A stretch of 64,000 bases of DNA. Source: Mobiluncus sp963511525 (lineage in GTDB: Bacteria > Actinomycetota > Actinomycetes > Actinomycetales > Actinomycetaceae). Within the stretch, counting starts at the first letter, position 1, and the number at the start of each line of letters is the position of its first letter. A program made the translations under genes and the position numbers. Location: NCBI RefSeq assembly GCF_963511525.1, contig NZ_CAUPIY010000007.1, positions 1 to 64,000 on the forward strand, in the 5' to 3' direction. The notes below the pieces were generated by a model. It had not been told where the DNA came from. It ran no database searches and worked only from the letters and a program-made list of their open reading frames with translations. This document shows, piece by piece, positions 1-7,220 of the stretch.

Positions 1-120
1 CTCGGATCCGGTGTCGGCTCCACACTCGGATCCGGTGTCGGCTCCACACTCGGATCCGGTGTCGGCTCCACACTCGGATTCGGAGTCGGCTCCACACTCG
101 GATTCGGAGTCGGTGCCGCA
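1..120 (-). repeat. 24-bp tandem repeat encoding the PTPxPSVE octapeptide
   Basis: Five consecutive 24-bp units start at 1, 25, 49, 73 and 97. The first three are identical, the fourth has two substitutions (Asp to Asn codon) and the fifth is more diverged. The array runs off the left edge, so the copy number is unknown. It lies in frame inside the surface protein gene. Identity is highest toward the edge, which suggests recent expansion by slippage or recombination. Confidence 0.9.
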
Positions 121-2018
121 CCCTGCTTTACGGCAAGCGAACCCAAATTCACTGCGGCTACATAGCCGTTATCGTAGGTGACTTTCGAGTACAAGGTGTA
201 GCTACCCAGCGGAATTGACTCCAACACGCCTTTCGCATGTCCAGTGGTAGCATCGAAATCCATGTCGAAAAGCCGATTTTCATCCACGTAAGCCTGCACC
301 TTTGTGACGCGCTCAGGCGAGCCCTTGATTTGCATATCATAGTCAACGTCTGCGGTGTTGGTTCCAGGAGTTTCAACCACAGCTTGCGGGGCATACACGA
401 CGGCTTGTGGATTGATGGGGTCGGGAGGGATTGAACCTTGCGCCGCTGCCAAAGCCTCCAACCCGGCTGCGTTCGCTAACAAATTGTCAGCAAAGGTTCT
501 CAAATCGCTCACCAGGGACTTTGACTCCGGTGATGCCACATATACATCCATCATTTCTTTGACGGACTGAGTCGGAACCTCCAAGTCCCCAGCGTGAGAA
601 AGCGCGACTTGCATATCCGCGATATCTTGCGTGCTGTAGCCGTTTTCAGCCAACACGGCCTTCCATCCATCGGATAACTCGCCCTCAGAGAACAAATCAA
701 ACAATTGGTTAATTTTCCTGGTCGATTCTGCTCCGTAAAGTTCCGCGAATTTCACGTCAGCGTTTATTGTACCTACAGCCTTGTTTCCTTCGTCTATAGC
801 CGCCTGACGGGCATCGGCCTGTTTATTCACAAATTCAGCAGTCCACCGCAGTTGCTGAACAGCCGCGTTCCAATCATGTTTCTCGAAGGCTCCTTGGTAG
901 CGCTCGAAACCGTCCAAGCCAGCACGAGCAGAGTTAATCTCATCAGCGAGATGAATCAGAGTGCTGTCTATCGGGGAGCCCTTGAGTAGTTGTTCGAAAC
1001 CATGTTTAACAACAACTGGTTTTTCGGTGTAATTATACTGGGGCGGATCGTTAGCAATCCCCCAGTACATCGCTTTCTGTCCACAGCTGACATCTCTCAG
1101 CAGCTGCAACGCTGCAGCTCCTGTCGGTCCCCCGACGAAAAAATTATCCATCGTATCTACGTACCCTGAAGGAATACCTACACCTTTAGCTATCTCCTTG
1201 ACCTTCGAAGTTGCATATTTAGTAACATACTCATCTTCAGTTATTTTACCGGTAATACGCTTATACTCCAGCTTTTTGTATTTAATAACTTTTTCTATCG
1301 CTTGTGCTTGAGGCTTTAAATCGGTGAATTCTTTAACAGCCCAAAATGCTAAATCAGTAGCTAATGAGGGAATGTTTTTTAAATCTTTTGCCTTTTTGCC
1401 GCCCCAGAATTGAATAAAGCTAGTTCCACTGCAAACCCAAGAACTCTTTCCCCACTGTTCCTTAGCCGAATCCTTATACGGCTGCACCGCTTCTTGGCTC
1501 ATTTTCGTTGCCGCTAGGCATTCTTTATCACTCAAACTACAAGGATCGACAGTAAACGGAGACGAATAACCAGTCGGAGCTCCTTGTACCATCATTTTTA
1601 TTTGGTAAATTCCCGGTTTGATTGGTGCCTTAGCCATCAAAATGTGTTGCAGATTCGCCACACCGTAACCTATTTTTTTAATGTAGTTACTATCACCCTC
1701 GAAACGTGGTAAGCACGGTGGATTTGTACCTTGCGCGGTCGCATCCACCATACAAATTTCCCCACCACCATTGCCTGCAAGAGGAGCAGTTCCCATATCT
1801 GCGCGGTACCACACAAACAGGTTGTCCTGCGACGACAGTCTGTCATTTATACTCATTGGATCATCGCTGGGGCTGACAAACTGTACATACACCTGGGCGT
1901 GAGCCTGATTGGGAGGCTGGATTGCCGTCAACCCCAAGATCAGTAATGAAACGAAAAATATACTCACCAACCGAAATAGCCTTCGGGGTGAACCTAGCGC
2001 TCTTGACTGATTAAACAT
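1..2018 (-). CDS. Secreted surface protein with Pro-rich octapeptide repeats (3' end cut by window edge)
   Basis: The frame stays open from an ATG at 2018 to the window edge, giving about 672 visible residues and no stop. AAAGGAGA lies 7 nt before this ATG; another in-frame ATG at 2024 is too close to the RBS. The N-terminus is a clear signal peptide: basic residues, the hydrophobic run LVSIFFVSLLILGLTAI, then an AHA-Q cleavage-like site. The middle (about residues 45-590) matches no family I recognise and is AT-richer than its neighbours. Near residue 540 to the edge there is an Ig-like segment followed by at least four copies of an 8-residue repeat PTP[D/N]PSVE, encoded by a 24-bp DNA repeat. 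Such tails usually span the Gram-positive wall before a sorting signal, but the C-terminus is outside the window, so anchoring is inferred. The function is unknown. Confidence 0.75.
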   Translation of the reverse strand, partial: MFNQSRALGSPRRLFRLVSIFFVSLLILGLTAIQPPNQAHAQVYVQFVSPSDDPMSINDRLSSQDNLFVWYRADMGTAPLAGNGGGEICMVDATAQGTNPPCLPRFEGDSNYIKKIGYGVANLQHILMAKAPIKPGIYQIKMMVQGAPTGYSSPFTVDPCSLSDKECLAATKMSQEAVQPYKDSAKEQWGKSSWVCSGTSFIQFWGGKKAKDLKNIPSLATDLAFWAVKEFTDLKPQAQAIEKVIKYKKLEYKRITGKITEDEYVTKYATSKVKEIAKGVGIPSGYVDTMDNFFVGGPTGAAALQLLRDVSCGQKAMYWGIANDPPQYNYTEKPVVVKHGFEQLLKGSPIDSTLIHLADEINSARAGLDGFERYQGAFEKHDWNAAVQQLRWTAEFVNKQADARQAAIDEGNKAVGTINADVKFAELYGAESTRKINQLFDLFSEGELSDGWKAVLAENGYSTQDIADMQVALSHAGDLEVPTQSVKEMMDVYVASPESKSLVSDLRTFADNLLANAAGLEALAAAQGSIPPDPINPQAVVYAPQAVVETPGTNTADVDYDMQIKGSPERVTKVQAYVDENRLFDMDFDATTGHAKGVLESIPLGSYTLYSKVTYDNGYVAAVNLGSLAVKQGAAPTPNPSVEPTPNPSVEPTPDPSVEPTPDPSVEPTPDP

Positions 2019-2335
2019 ATTCATTCTCCTTTGTTGGCCACCACACTCACCTGGAAGTTGCTTGAAAGAAACTGAGAGATGGCTGATTGCATCCGAAGAA
2101 TAGCCATTGACTGTTAAGCGTTTTCCACTACAACTGTCAACTTTGCGTAAATAAATCACACATATCTCTCTAAAAAGTAAAATACTGTCCCAGAACAGCA
2201 TCATTACCGATGACCGACCTAACTCAAGGCTTCAGCGTTCCTCAACACGGACAACCTGCAACGCAACGTTTCCCGAATCAGTAACATCTTCAAGTGATAC
2301 TGTGTTTACATCACCGGAACACTTCAGGAGAAGCC
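2019..2335. promoter_or_regulatory. Divergent intergenic region between two envelope genes
   Basis: This gap of about 317 bp separates the start codons of two divergently read genes, so it must hold promoters for both. It is AT-rich around 2150-2180. I could not place confident -35/-10 pairs and saw no RNA gene. Confidence 0.4.
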
Positions 2336-2752
2336 ATGTCTAACCCTTACAATCCCGCCCAGTTCCCACCGCCCCAGCAACCCCCACAGAATCCGAACCA
2401 AACAGCCGGCCAGCTCCCGACCCAGACTACAGGCCAAATCCCCGTCCAAAACTCCGGCCTCCCCCCTCAGCAGTTCGCGGGCGCACCGAACTATTACGCC
2501 TCGCAGACTCCGGCGCAACCGAATAATGACACCAGCCTGGGGCCTTGGATGCTGACGATTTTCCTCGCTTCCCTGCCGATTGTAGGCATCGTTATGCTGC
2601 TCATCTGGTCTTTCGGGTCGGGAACCTCGCCCGCCAAGTCCAACTGGGCCAAAGCCACCCTGCTGTGGATGCTGATAGTAATAGGGATTTATCTGTTGCT
2701 TATCGTGCTCACCGGGGGTTTGATTTTGAGCGCAGCATTAGATCACAGCTGA
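2336..2752 (+). CDS. Small Pro/Gln-rich membrane protein, function unknown
   Basis: A 138-residue protein. The ATG at 2336 is chosen because AGGAG lies just upstream; an in-frame start 42 nt earlier has no RBS. The first 65 residues are rich in Pro, Gln and Asn (NPYNPAQFPPPQQPP...), a typical disordered cytoplasmic tail of actinobacterial membrane proteins. Two hydrophobic segments follow (about residues 70-96 and 105-135) joined by a short loop SGTSPAKSNWAK. This resembles small two-TM proteins with Pro-rich N-termini that are often encoded beside envelope genes. It is convergent with the cell-wall-binding protein gene. No catalytic motif is visible. Confidence 0.7.
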   Translation: MSNPYNPAQFPPPQQPPQNPNQTAGQLPTQTTGQIPVQNSGLPPQQFAGAPNYYASQTPAQPNNDTSLGPWMLTIFLASLPIVGIVMLLIWSFGSGTSPAKSNWAKATLLWMLIVIGIYLLLIVLTGGLILSAALDHS

Positions 2753-2781
2753 GCAGGCGCGCCGCCGGGTACGACCCAGCC

Positions 2782-3933
2782 TCAAACTTTTGCTTTGCGG
2801 TAGCCAGCAGCTATCGCATCAGCTTGAGAAGCAAAGCAGGCCTCCGGAGTAGTGCGGTCGTAGAAACTTTGACCGGGCATGTGATAAATCATGGATTTTG
2901 CGTTCCCCTTGATTGGGGCGTTTGCCGGGCAGTCCTTACCGATTGGTTGCACACCTCCATTGCCAGAAGGCTGGGGTTGAGGTTGTGGTTGCGGTTTTGG
3001 CTGGGGTTTAGGTTGCGGCTGGGGCTGCGGGGCGACCTGACATTGCAGATTGGAGTTGTCACTCAACGCACCGGGTCCTCCCACGAAAGTGACCGGCACG
3101 GAAGGTTGAACAGGCGAACAATTCTGCTGTGCTAGCAGCAAGGGCATCTTTTGCAGACCGGCAGCGGGCACAATCGAGAGGGCATCCGGGAAATTCACTC
3201 CCGACGCCAGGAAGGCACTAGCAGCGGGCTTCGCAGCAAAAATTTGGGACGCGGTCTCGAATCGGTTAGCTCCGTAAATCCGGTTCGGATTCGGCAGCCC
3301 CGCCAAGAATTCATCGGGAAGGGCACCCGGACCGCCCAGCGCCGTAGTAGCCGTAGCGCCCAGCTGCTGAGCCACCGAAACCGCATACTGTTGCGCACCC
3401 GGACCGGTAAGCATAATCGGCACCCCCTCTTGTGCGGCCAACGCACCCCCGGCCAGCGCATCCGCAAAACCGGTGCCAGTCGCTAAATACAGCTTCCCGG
3501 CTTTTCCGAACTGCAGAGCAATTTTTTCGGCAGTCTCGTAACGGTTGGCTCCGGAAATTCGTTGCACCGAACCGAACTGTGTCAGCTGAGCCTCAACTTG
3601 CTCCGAGACCGCCCCGGCACCGCCCAGAATCGTAATGCTGGGTGAACCGAGCTTTTGCAGATAAGCCTGCTGATCGGCGGTAATTTGTGAGCCAACCAAC
3701 AAAATGGGCGCCTGCTGTGTAGCGGCCCACGGCCCGGCAGCCAAAGCGTCGGGGAAATTCGTTCCCGTAGCGACAAACACGTTTTTCGCAGCGGGGAAGT
3801 ACGTCTGAGCAATAGCCAGGGACGTTGCATAACGGTCCGGGCCAGCAATACGAGTGCCCGCGGCTTGCGCGGGAATTTGCAGAGTTAGAGCAAGAGCAGC
3901 GGCGGCAACGCCGGCGAGAGTTTTCTTAAACAT
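2782..3933 (-). CDS. Secreted protein with three cell-wall-binding-2 repeats and a C-terminal sunset-like domain
   Basis: A 383-residue exported protein. The start MFKKTLAG at 3933 gives a textbook signal peptide (hydrophobic run to an AQAAG cleavage-like site near residue 25); in-frame codons further upstream give no export signal. Residues about 26-290 contain three copies of the CW_binding_2 repeat (PF04122), recognisable by RIAGPDRYATSLAIA, RISGANRYETAEKIA and RIYGANRFETASQIF, each followed by LATG..FPDAL and GG.GAL. A (PQ/PK)n linker follows. The last 60 or so residues (IKGNAKSMIYHMPGQSFYDR...CFASQADAIAAGYRKAK) look like the sunset domain found at the C-terminus of many actinobacterial surface proteins. 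CW_binding_2 triplets anchor proteins non-covalently to wall polymers, so this is probably a wall-attached protein. No enzyme domain is present. Confidence 0.88.
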   Translation of the reverse strand: MFKKTLAGVAAAALALTLQIPAQAAGTRIAGPDRYATSLAIAQTYFPAAKNVFVATGTNFPDALAAGPWAATQQAPILLVGSQITADQQAYLQKLGSPSITILGGAGAVSEQVEAQLTQFGSVQRISGANRYETAEKIALQFGKAGKLYLATGTGFADALAGGALAAQEGVPIMLTGPGAQQYAVSVAQQLGATATTALGGPGALPDEFLAGLPNPNRIYGANRFETASQIFAAKPAASAFLASGVNFPDALSIVPAAGLQKMPLLLAQQNCSPVQPSVPVTFVGGPGALSDNSNLQCQVAPQPQPQPKPQPKPQPQPQPQPSGNGGVQPIGKDCPANAPIKGNAKSMIYHMPGQSFYDRTTPEACFASQADAIAAGYRKAKV

Positions 3934-4064
3934 AAAACGAATTCTAGGATTTACGCCTCGAAAAAAGTGCCAATCGGAGTGAGAAATCTCTGTCAACAGC
4001 TCCCCCTGCTCGGCTGACCACCTGCGAAATTGGTTTCGACCAGCCTGCATAGCTCAGCGAATTG

Positions 4065-4784
4065 TTACCGTTTCGACTCCACTAACAGCGTGAGTTCACT
4101 AATCTGTTGTTTCAGTTCGTTGATTTCAGCACTGGTGGCCGCCCGATCCTGCTCATTTTTTTCATTCACCACGTCTACAACCCACGAAGCTAAGGTCGCT
4201 GTCACGACACCAATAAGCGCCACCCCGCCTGTCATCAGGCATAAGGCAACCACGCGGCCAGTGACGGAAATCGGATACAAGTCTCCGTAGCCCACTGTGG
4301 TAATCGTCTCGAAAGCCCACCAAATCGCCTGTGGAAAAGACGTAATCAGCGCATCCGAGACACCATGCTCCGCATCCAGCACAGCCAGCGCAGCCACAAA
4401 AATCAGCAGTGCCGTGCTTGCCACCGAGTACAGGGCTATCTTGCCGCGAAAGGTCGAACCGGCCTTGCGACCAAGTACTTTCACAAAAGTTACGAGCCGC
4501 AGTAATCGCAGCGGCCGTAAGATTGGCAGCGCCACTATGAGCAAATCAAACAGGTGCGTGATGAACCACTTGAAGCGCGGCTTCGCCAAGAAAAGCCGCA
4601 CCACGTAATCAGCGACAAACGCGGCCCACACCACATTCATGATGAGCTCTGTAACGCTGGCGGCCCGGCCTTGTAGGTTACCGATAACTTCCCAGGCGTA
4701 GGCCCCCAAAAATAGGACCGCCAGAATCAACAGCGGCCAATCCGTGAAACGCTCCCATGTGTCCAACCTTTTAGATTCGCTCAT
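4065..4784 (-). CDS. Voltage-gated-like potassium channel protein
   Basis: A 239-residue membrane protein with a six-segment ion-channel layout (Ion_trans/Ion_trans_2). Hydrophobic segments lie near residues 13-33, 45-65, 75-95, 115-135 and 185-210. The K+ selectivity filter TTVGYGD sits in a pore helix (IWWAFETITTVGYGDLYP). An Arg-containing stretch (LRPLRLLRLVTFVKV) resembles an S4 voltage-sensor helix. The C-terminus (NEKNEQDRAATSAEINELKQQISELTLL) is a predicted coiled coil that probably tetramerises the channel. The ATG at 4784 is preferred, although a GTG two codons earlier (4790) is possible and neither has a strong RBS. It is divergent from the polysaccharide deacetylase gene. Confidence 0.85.
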   Translation of the reverse strand: MSESKRLDTWERFTDWPLLILAVLFLGAYAWEVIGNLQGRAASVTELIMNVVWAAFVADYVVRLFLAKPRFKWFITHLFDLLIVALPILRPLRLLRLVTFVKVLGRKAGSTFRGKIALYSVASTALLIFVAALAVLDAEHGVSDALITSFPQAIWWAFETITTVGYGDLYPISVTGRVVALCLMTGGVALIGVVTATLASWVVDVVNEKNEQDRAATSAEINELKQQISELTLLVESKR

Positions 4785-4938
4785 AAGCACATAATAATGC
4801 CGTTCACAAGGATGGTTTCGCGGTCTTTGGTGGGTAAAGACGGCTGCTCAGGTGCCGAATTTCCCAAGGATTTAGCTGGATTAAGGGTTTATCAGGACAT
4901 GATTCTTTGGTAAAGTTTTGCTGGCGGGAGGTGGTTAA

Positions 4939-6168
4939 GTGAGCAGGAAATCGAAGATTTGGATTGCCAGTATCCTGGCTGTGATTTCCGTTGCCGCCGC
5001 AATCGGCGGAATCACCATTTACCTGGTCAACAAATGGGAAGTCATCATCACCCTGAAAGGCGACTCCACCAGCACTGTTGAATACGGCGACGCGTGGAAA
5101 GACCCCGGCGCCACCGCTTATGGAACCAGTACCCTGTTCACCTTTACTCACGACGACCTCAAGCTGCACACCACCGGAAAAGTCGACACTTCCAAAGTCG
5201 GCACTTATGAAATCACTTATGCAGCGAAATACCGCGGAGTCGAGGGAAAAAAGACCCGCAAAGTGACCGTTCAGGATTCCCAACCGCCCGCCATCACGGT
5301 CGACGGCGGGGAACAGATTACCCTCCCCTACGGCCTGCCCTGGCAGGACTCCTATTCCGCCACAGACAACGTGGACGGCGATTTGACCGCGAAAGTCCAG
5401 GTCGACGGCCAAGTAAACGTGAACGCGGCGGGGTCATACACGCTGCGCTACCAAGTCTCGGACTCCAGCGGAAACCAGGGCACAGCGACTCGCCAGGTCA
5501 CCGTGATGCCGCCCGTGTCCCCCAACGCAGACCCAGCGGCAGGCTTGGACAAAGTTATCTATCTAACCTTCGACGATGGACCCGGACCGGCGACGGCTCA
5601 TCTGTTGGATATTTTGGCAGCCAAAGGGGTGAAGGCGACGTTCTTTGTGACCAACACGATGGGGCACACTGACATGATTGGGCGCGCTTACCGCGAAGGG
5701 CACTCGGTGGGGATCCACACCTATACCCACCAGTATTCCCAGGTTTACGCCAGCGACGACGCCTACTGGGCGGACTTCGACCGCATGGCGCAGGTTATTC
5801 GGTCGCAGACCGGCCAGGACACCAAGCTGATGCGGTTCCCCGGGGGCAGCTCCAACACCGTGAGCCGCAGCTACTCGCCCGGAATCATGAGCCGCCTGAC
5901 CAAACTCATGGCCGTGAAAGGCTACACCTATTTCGACTGGAACGTGGAAAGCGGGGACGCTTCGGGACACACCAACAGCGCTTCCGTCTTTCAAAAGATT
6001 ACCGCCGGGGTAAGGGGGAAATCGGTGTCAGTAGTCCTTTGCCATGACATCCACCCCACCACTGTCGACGCGATGCCCCAGGTCATCGACTGGGGCAAGC
6101 AGAACGGCTACACCTTCCTGCCGCTTGCTCCCGGCAGCTATCCTGCGCACCATCGGGTTGCGAACTGA
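4939..6168 (+). CDS. Membrane-anchored polysaccharide deacetylase (NodB) with Ig-like domains
   Basis: A 409-residue protein starting at a GTG with GGGAGG about 8 nt upstream. An uncleaved or signal-anchor helix (residues 6-29) is followed by two DUF5011-like Ig modules (about 35-110 and 115-190; markers VEYGDAWKDPGATA, KVGTYEITYAAKYRG and AAGSYTLRYQVSDSSGN). A carbohydrate esterase 4 domain occupies about residues 205-400. Its motifs are YLTFDDGPGP (catalytic and metal Asp pair), HTYTHQYS (metal-binding His pair), RFPGGSSN, DWNVESGD and VVLCHDIH (catalytic His). The order matches peptidoglycan or chitin deacetylases such as PgdA, which act outside the membrane and give lysozyme resistance. 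The exact substrate cannot be read from sequence. Confidence 0.9.
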   Translation: MSRKSKIWIASILAVISVAAAIGGITIYLVNKWEVIITLKGDSTSTVEYGDAWKDPGATAYGTSTLFTFTHDDLKLHTTGKVDTSKVGTYEITYAAKYRGVEGKKTRKVTVQDSQPPAITVDGGEQITLPYGLPWQDSYSATDNVDGDLTAKVQVDGQVNVNAAGSYTLRYQVSDSSGNQGTATRQVTVMPPVSPNADPAAGLDKVIYLTFDDGPGPATAHLLDILAAKGVKATFFVTNTMGHTDMIGRAYREGHSVGIHTYTHQYSQVYASDDAYWADFDRMAQVIRSQTGQDTKLMRFPGGSSNTVSRSYSPGIMSRLTKLMAVKGYTYFDWNVESGDASGHTNSASVFQKITAGVRGKSVSVVLCHDIHPTTVDAMPQVIDWGKQNGYTFLPLAPGSYPAHHRVAN

Positions 6169-6388
6169 GTTTGTTCGCGGCGTTCACCAGGTCGGTTGTG
6201 AGGTCGGGCAGGTACGTTAGGCCAAGTAGTCGCGTAACGGGCAAAAGGCCGCGCGGCGGGTGGTGGTCTCGCATAAGCCAAGTGGGACGGTCAGTACGTC
6301 TGAGTGGCGTATAGGTTTCGTTTATTTCTGTTTTCAACATTGCGTGACCGTTCATACGTCCGCATTTGAGTACACGCGAATTCCCCAT

Positions 6389-6415
6389 GTGGTACACTCA
6401 TAGTATGAGTACCAC
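6389..6415. promoter_or_regulatory. Palindromic operator candidate over the antitoxin start codon
   Basis: A 15-bp perfect palindrome (ACTCATA-G-TATGAGT, 6396-6410) sits inside a longer imperfect one with GTGGT/ACCAC flanks. It overlaps the ATG (6405) of the AbrB-like antitoxin gene. AbrB/MazE antitoxins bind palindromes in their own promoters, so autoregulation is the likely role; this is inference. Confidence 0.5.
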
Positions 6416-6647
6416 ATATGCGACCGTTATGGGAGACCGGGGGCGCCTGGTCATTCCCTCGGCGCTGCGCCACAATCAAAAGTGGGAGCAAGGCACTCAA
6501 TTGCTGATGCTCGAAACCCCGCACGGAGTCATCGCCATGACCCGCGAACAGGCCAAACAGCTGGTAAAGAAGCAAATCGGGGCGAGCAGCCTGGTTCAGG
6601 AACTCATCGCGGAACGGCGCAGCGCGGCTCAGAAAGAATCTTCGTAA
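6405..6647 (+). CDS. AbrB/MazE-family antitoxin of a PIN toxin pair
   Basis: An 80-residue protein. The first 45 residues fit the swapped-hairpin AbrB fold (TYATVMGDRGRLVIPSALRHNQKWEQGTQLLMLETPHGVIAMT), with the characteristic GRLVIPSALR strand. The C-terminal 35 residues are helical and charged and would wrap the partner toxin. The ATG at 6405 is chosen because the AbrB fold begins there; an earlier in-frame ATG at 6366 adds residues outside the fold. The stop overlaps the toxin start by one base (TAATG), so the two are translationally coupled. Confidence 0.82.
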   Translation: MSTTYATVMGDRGRLVIPSALRHNQKWEQGTQLLMLETPHGVIAMTREQAKQLVKKQIGASSLVQELIAERRSAAQKESS

Positions 6648-7009
6648 TGTTTGTCTTAGACGCTTCGGCGCTGCTGGCGTTTTTGCAGGAGGAACCCGGT
6701 TGGCAGCGTGTAGAGCAGGCACTGGGGCAAGGCGTAGTAAGCGCCGCGAACTGGTCAGAAGTCATCCAAAAGCTCATCTCCCGCGGGGCGGACGTTTCCC
6801 TGGCCACGAATTTGCTGTTCTCATACGGGCTGAAAGTACGCGAGGTCAGCGAATCCGACGCGGTCGCGGCGGCGCAGATGTGGCAGCCCGGCACGAGCCT
6901 TTCCCTAGGCGACCGCCTTTGCCTCGCCCTCGGCAAACGCCTGGGCGCCACCGTCCTGACCGCGGACAAAGCCTGGGGCGAAGGCGAAGGGATTGAACAG
7001 ATCCGGTAG
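6647..7009 (+). CDS. PIN-domain ribonuclease toxin (VapC-like)
   Basis: A 120-residue PIN domain with the four expected acidic positions: D5 (FVLDASALL), E38 (AANWSEV), D92 (LSLGDRLCLALG) and D111 (LTADKAW). These coordinate Mg/Mn for RNA cleavage. VapC-type toxins cut tRNA or rRNA when not bound by antitoxin; the target here cannot be predicted. The gene starts in the TAATG overlap with the AbrB-like antitoxin, and there is no separate promoter. Confidence 0.88.
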   Translation: MFVLDASALLAFLQEEPGWQRVEQALGQGVVSAANWSEVIQKLISRGADVSLATNLLFSYGLKVREVSESDAVAAAQMWQPGTSLSLGDRLCLALGKRLGATVLTADKAWGEGEGIEQIR

Positions 7010-7220
7010 CTGACGCTCTCCACAAACTGCATCCCTGGAAATGTACCCTGCAATAGTCAAACCTTACAATGCAGGTTGCAAAAATCTATTGCGAACAACG
7101 CTGAGAATGAGCTTAAGCTGGCAACTGCGATCACATACCTCTGCAAAGCTGGAGTACAGAGGACAAGGTTAAATCTTTCTTTACGACTTGTTTCAATTAG
7201 CCTAGGAAGACAAAGTGCCG

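Noticed and set aside
1..120. Tandem 24-bp repeats as a CRISPR or regulatory array
   Set aside because: Units are directly contiguous without spacers and stay in frame as an octapeptide repeat of a coding region.
2545..3135. Long plus-strand frame overlapping a membrane protein and the cell-wall-binding protein gene
   Set aside because: It is antisense to or out of frame with two well-supported genes and has no domain of its own.
6169..6388. Direct repeat GACgGTcAgTACGTC / GACcGTtCaTACGTC as an att or iteron site
   Set aside because: Only two loosely matching copies, no mobile gene nearby and no second element end.
7010..7220. Possible small gene between the PIN toxin and hsdR
   Set aside because: The short frame has no ribosome site and no recognisable product; the gap shows no structure.
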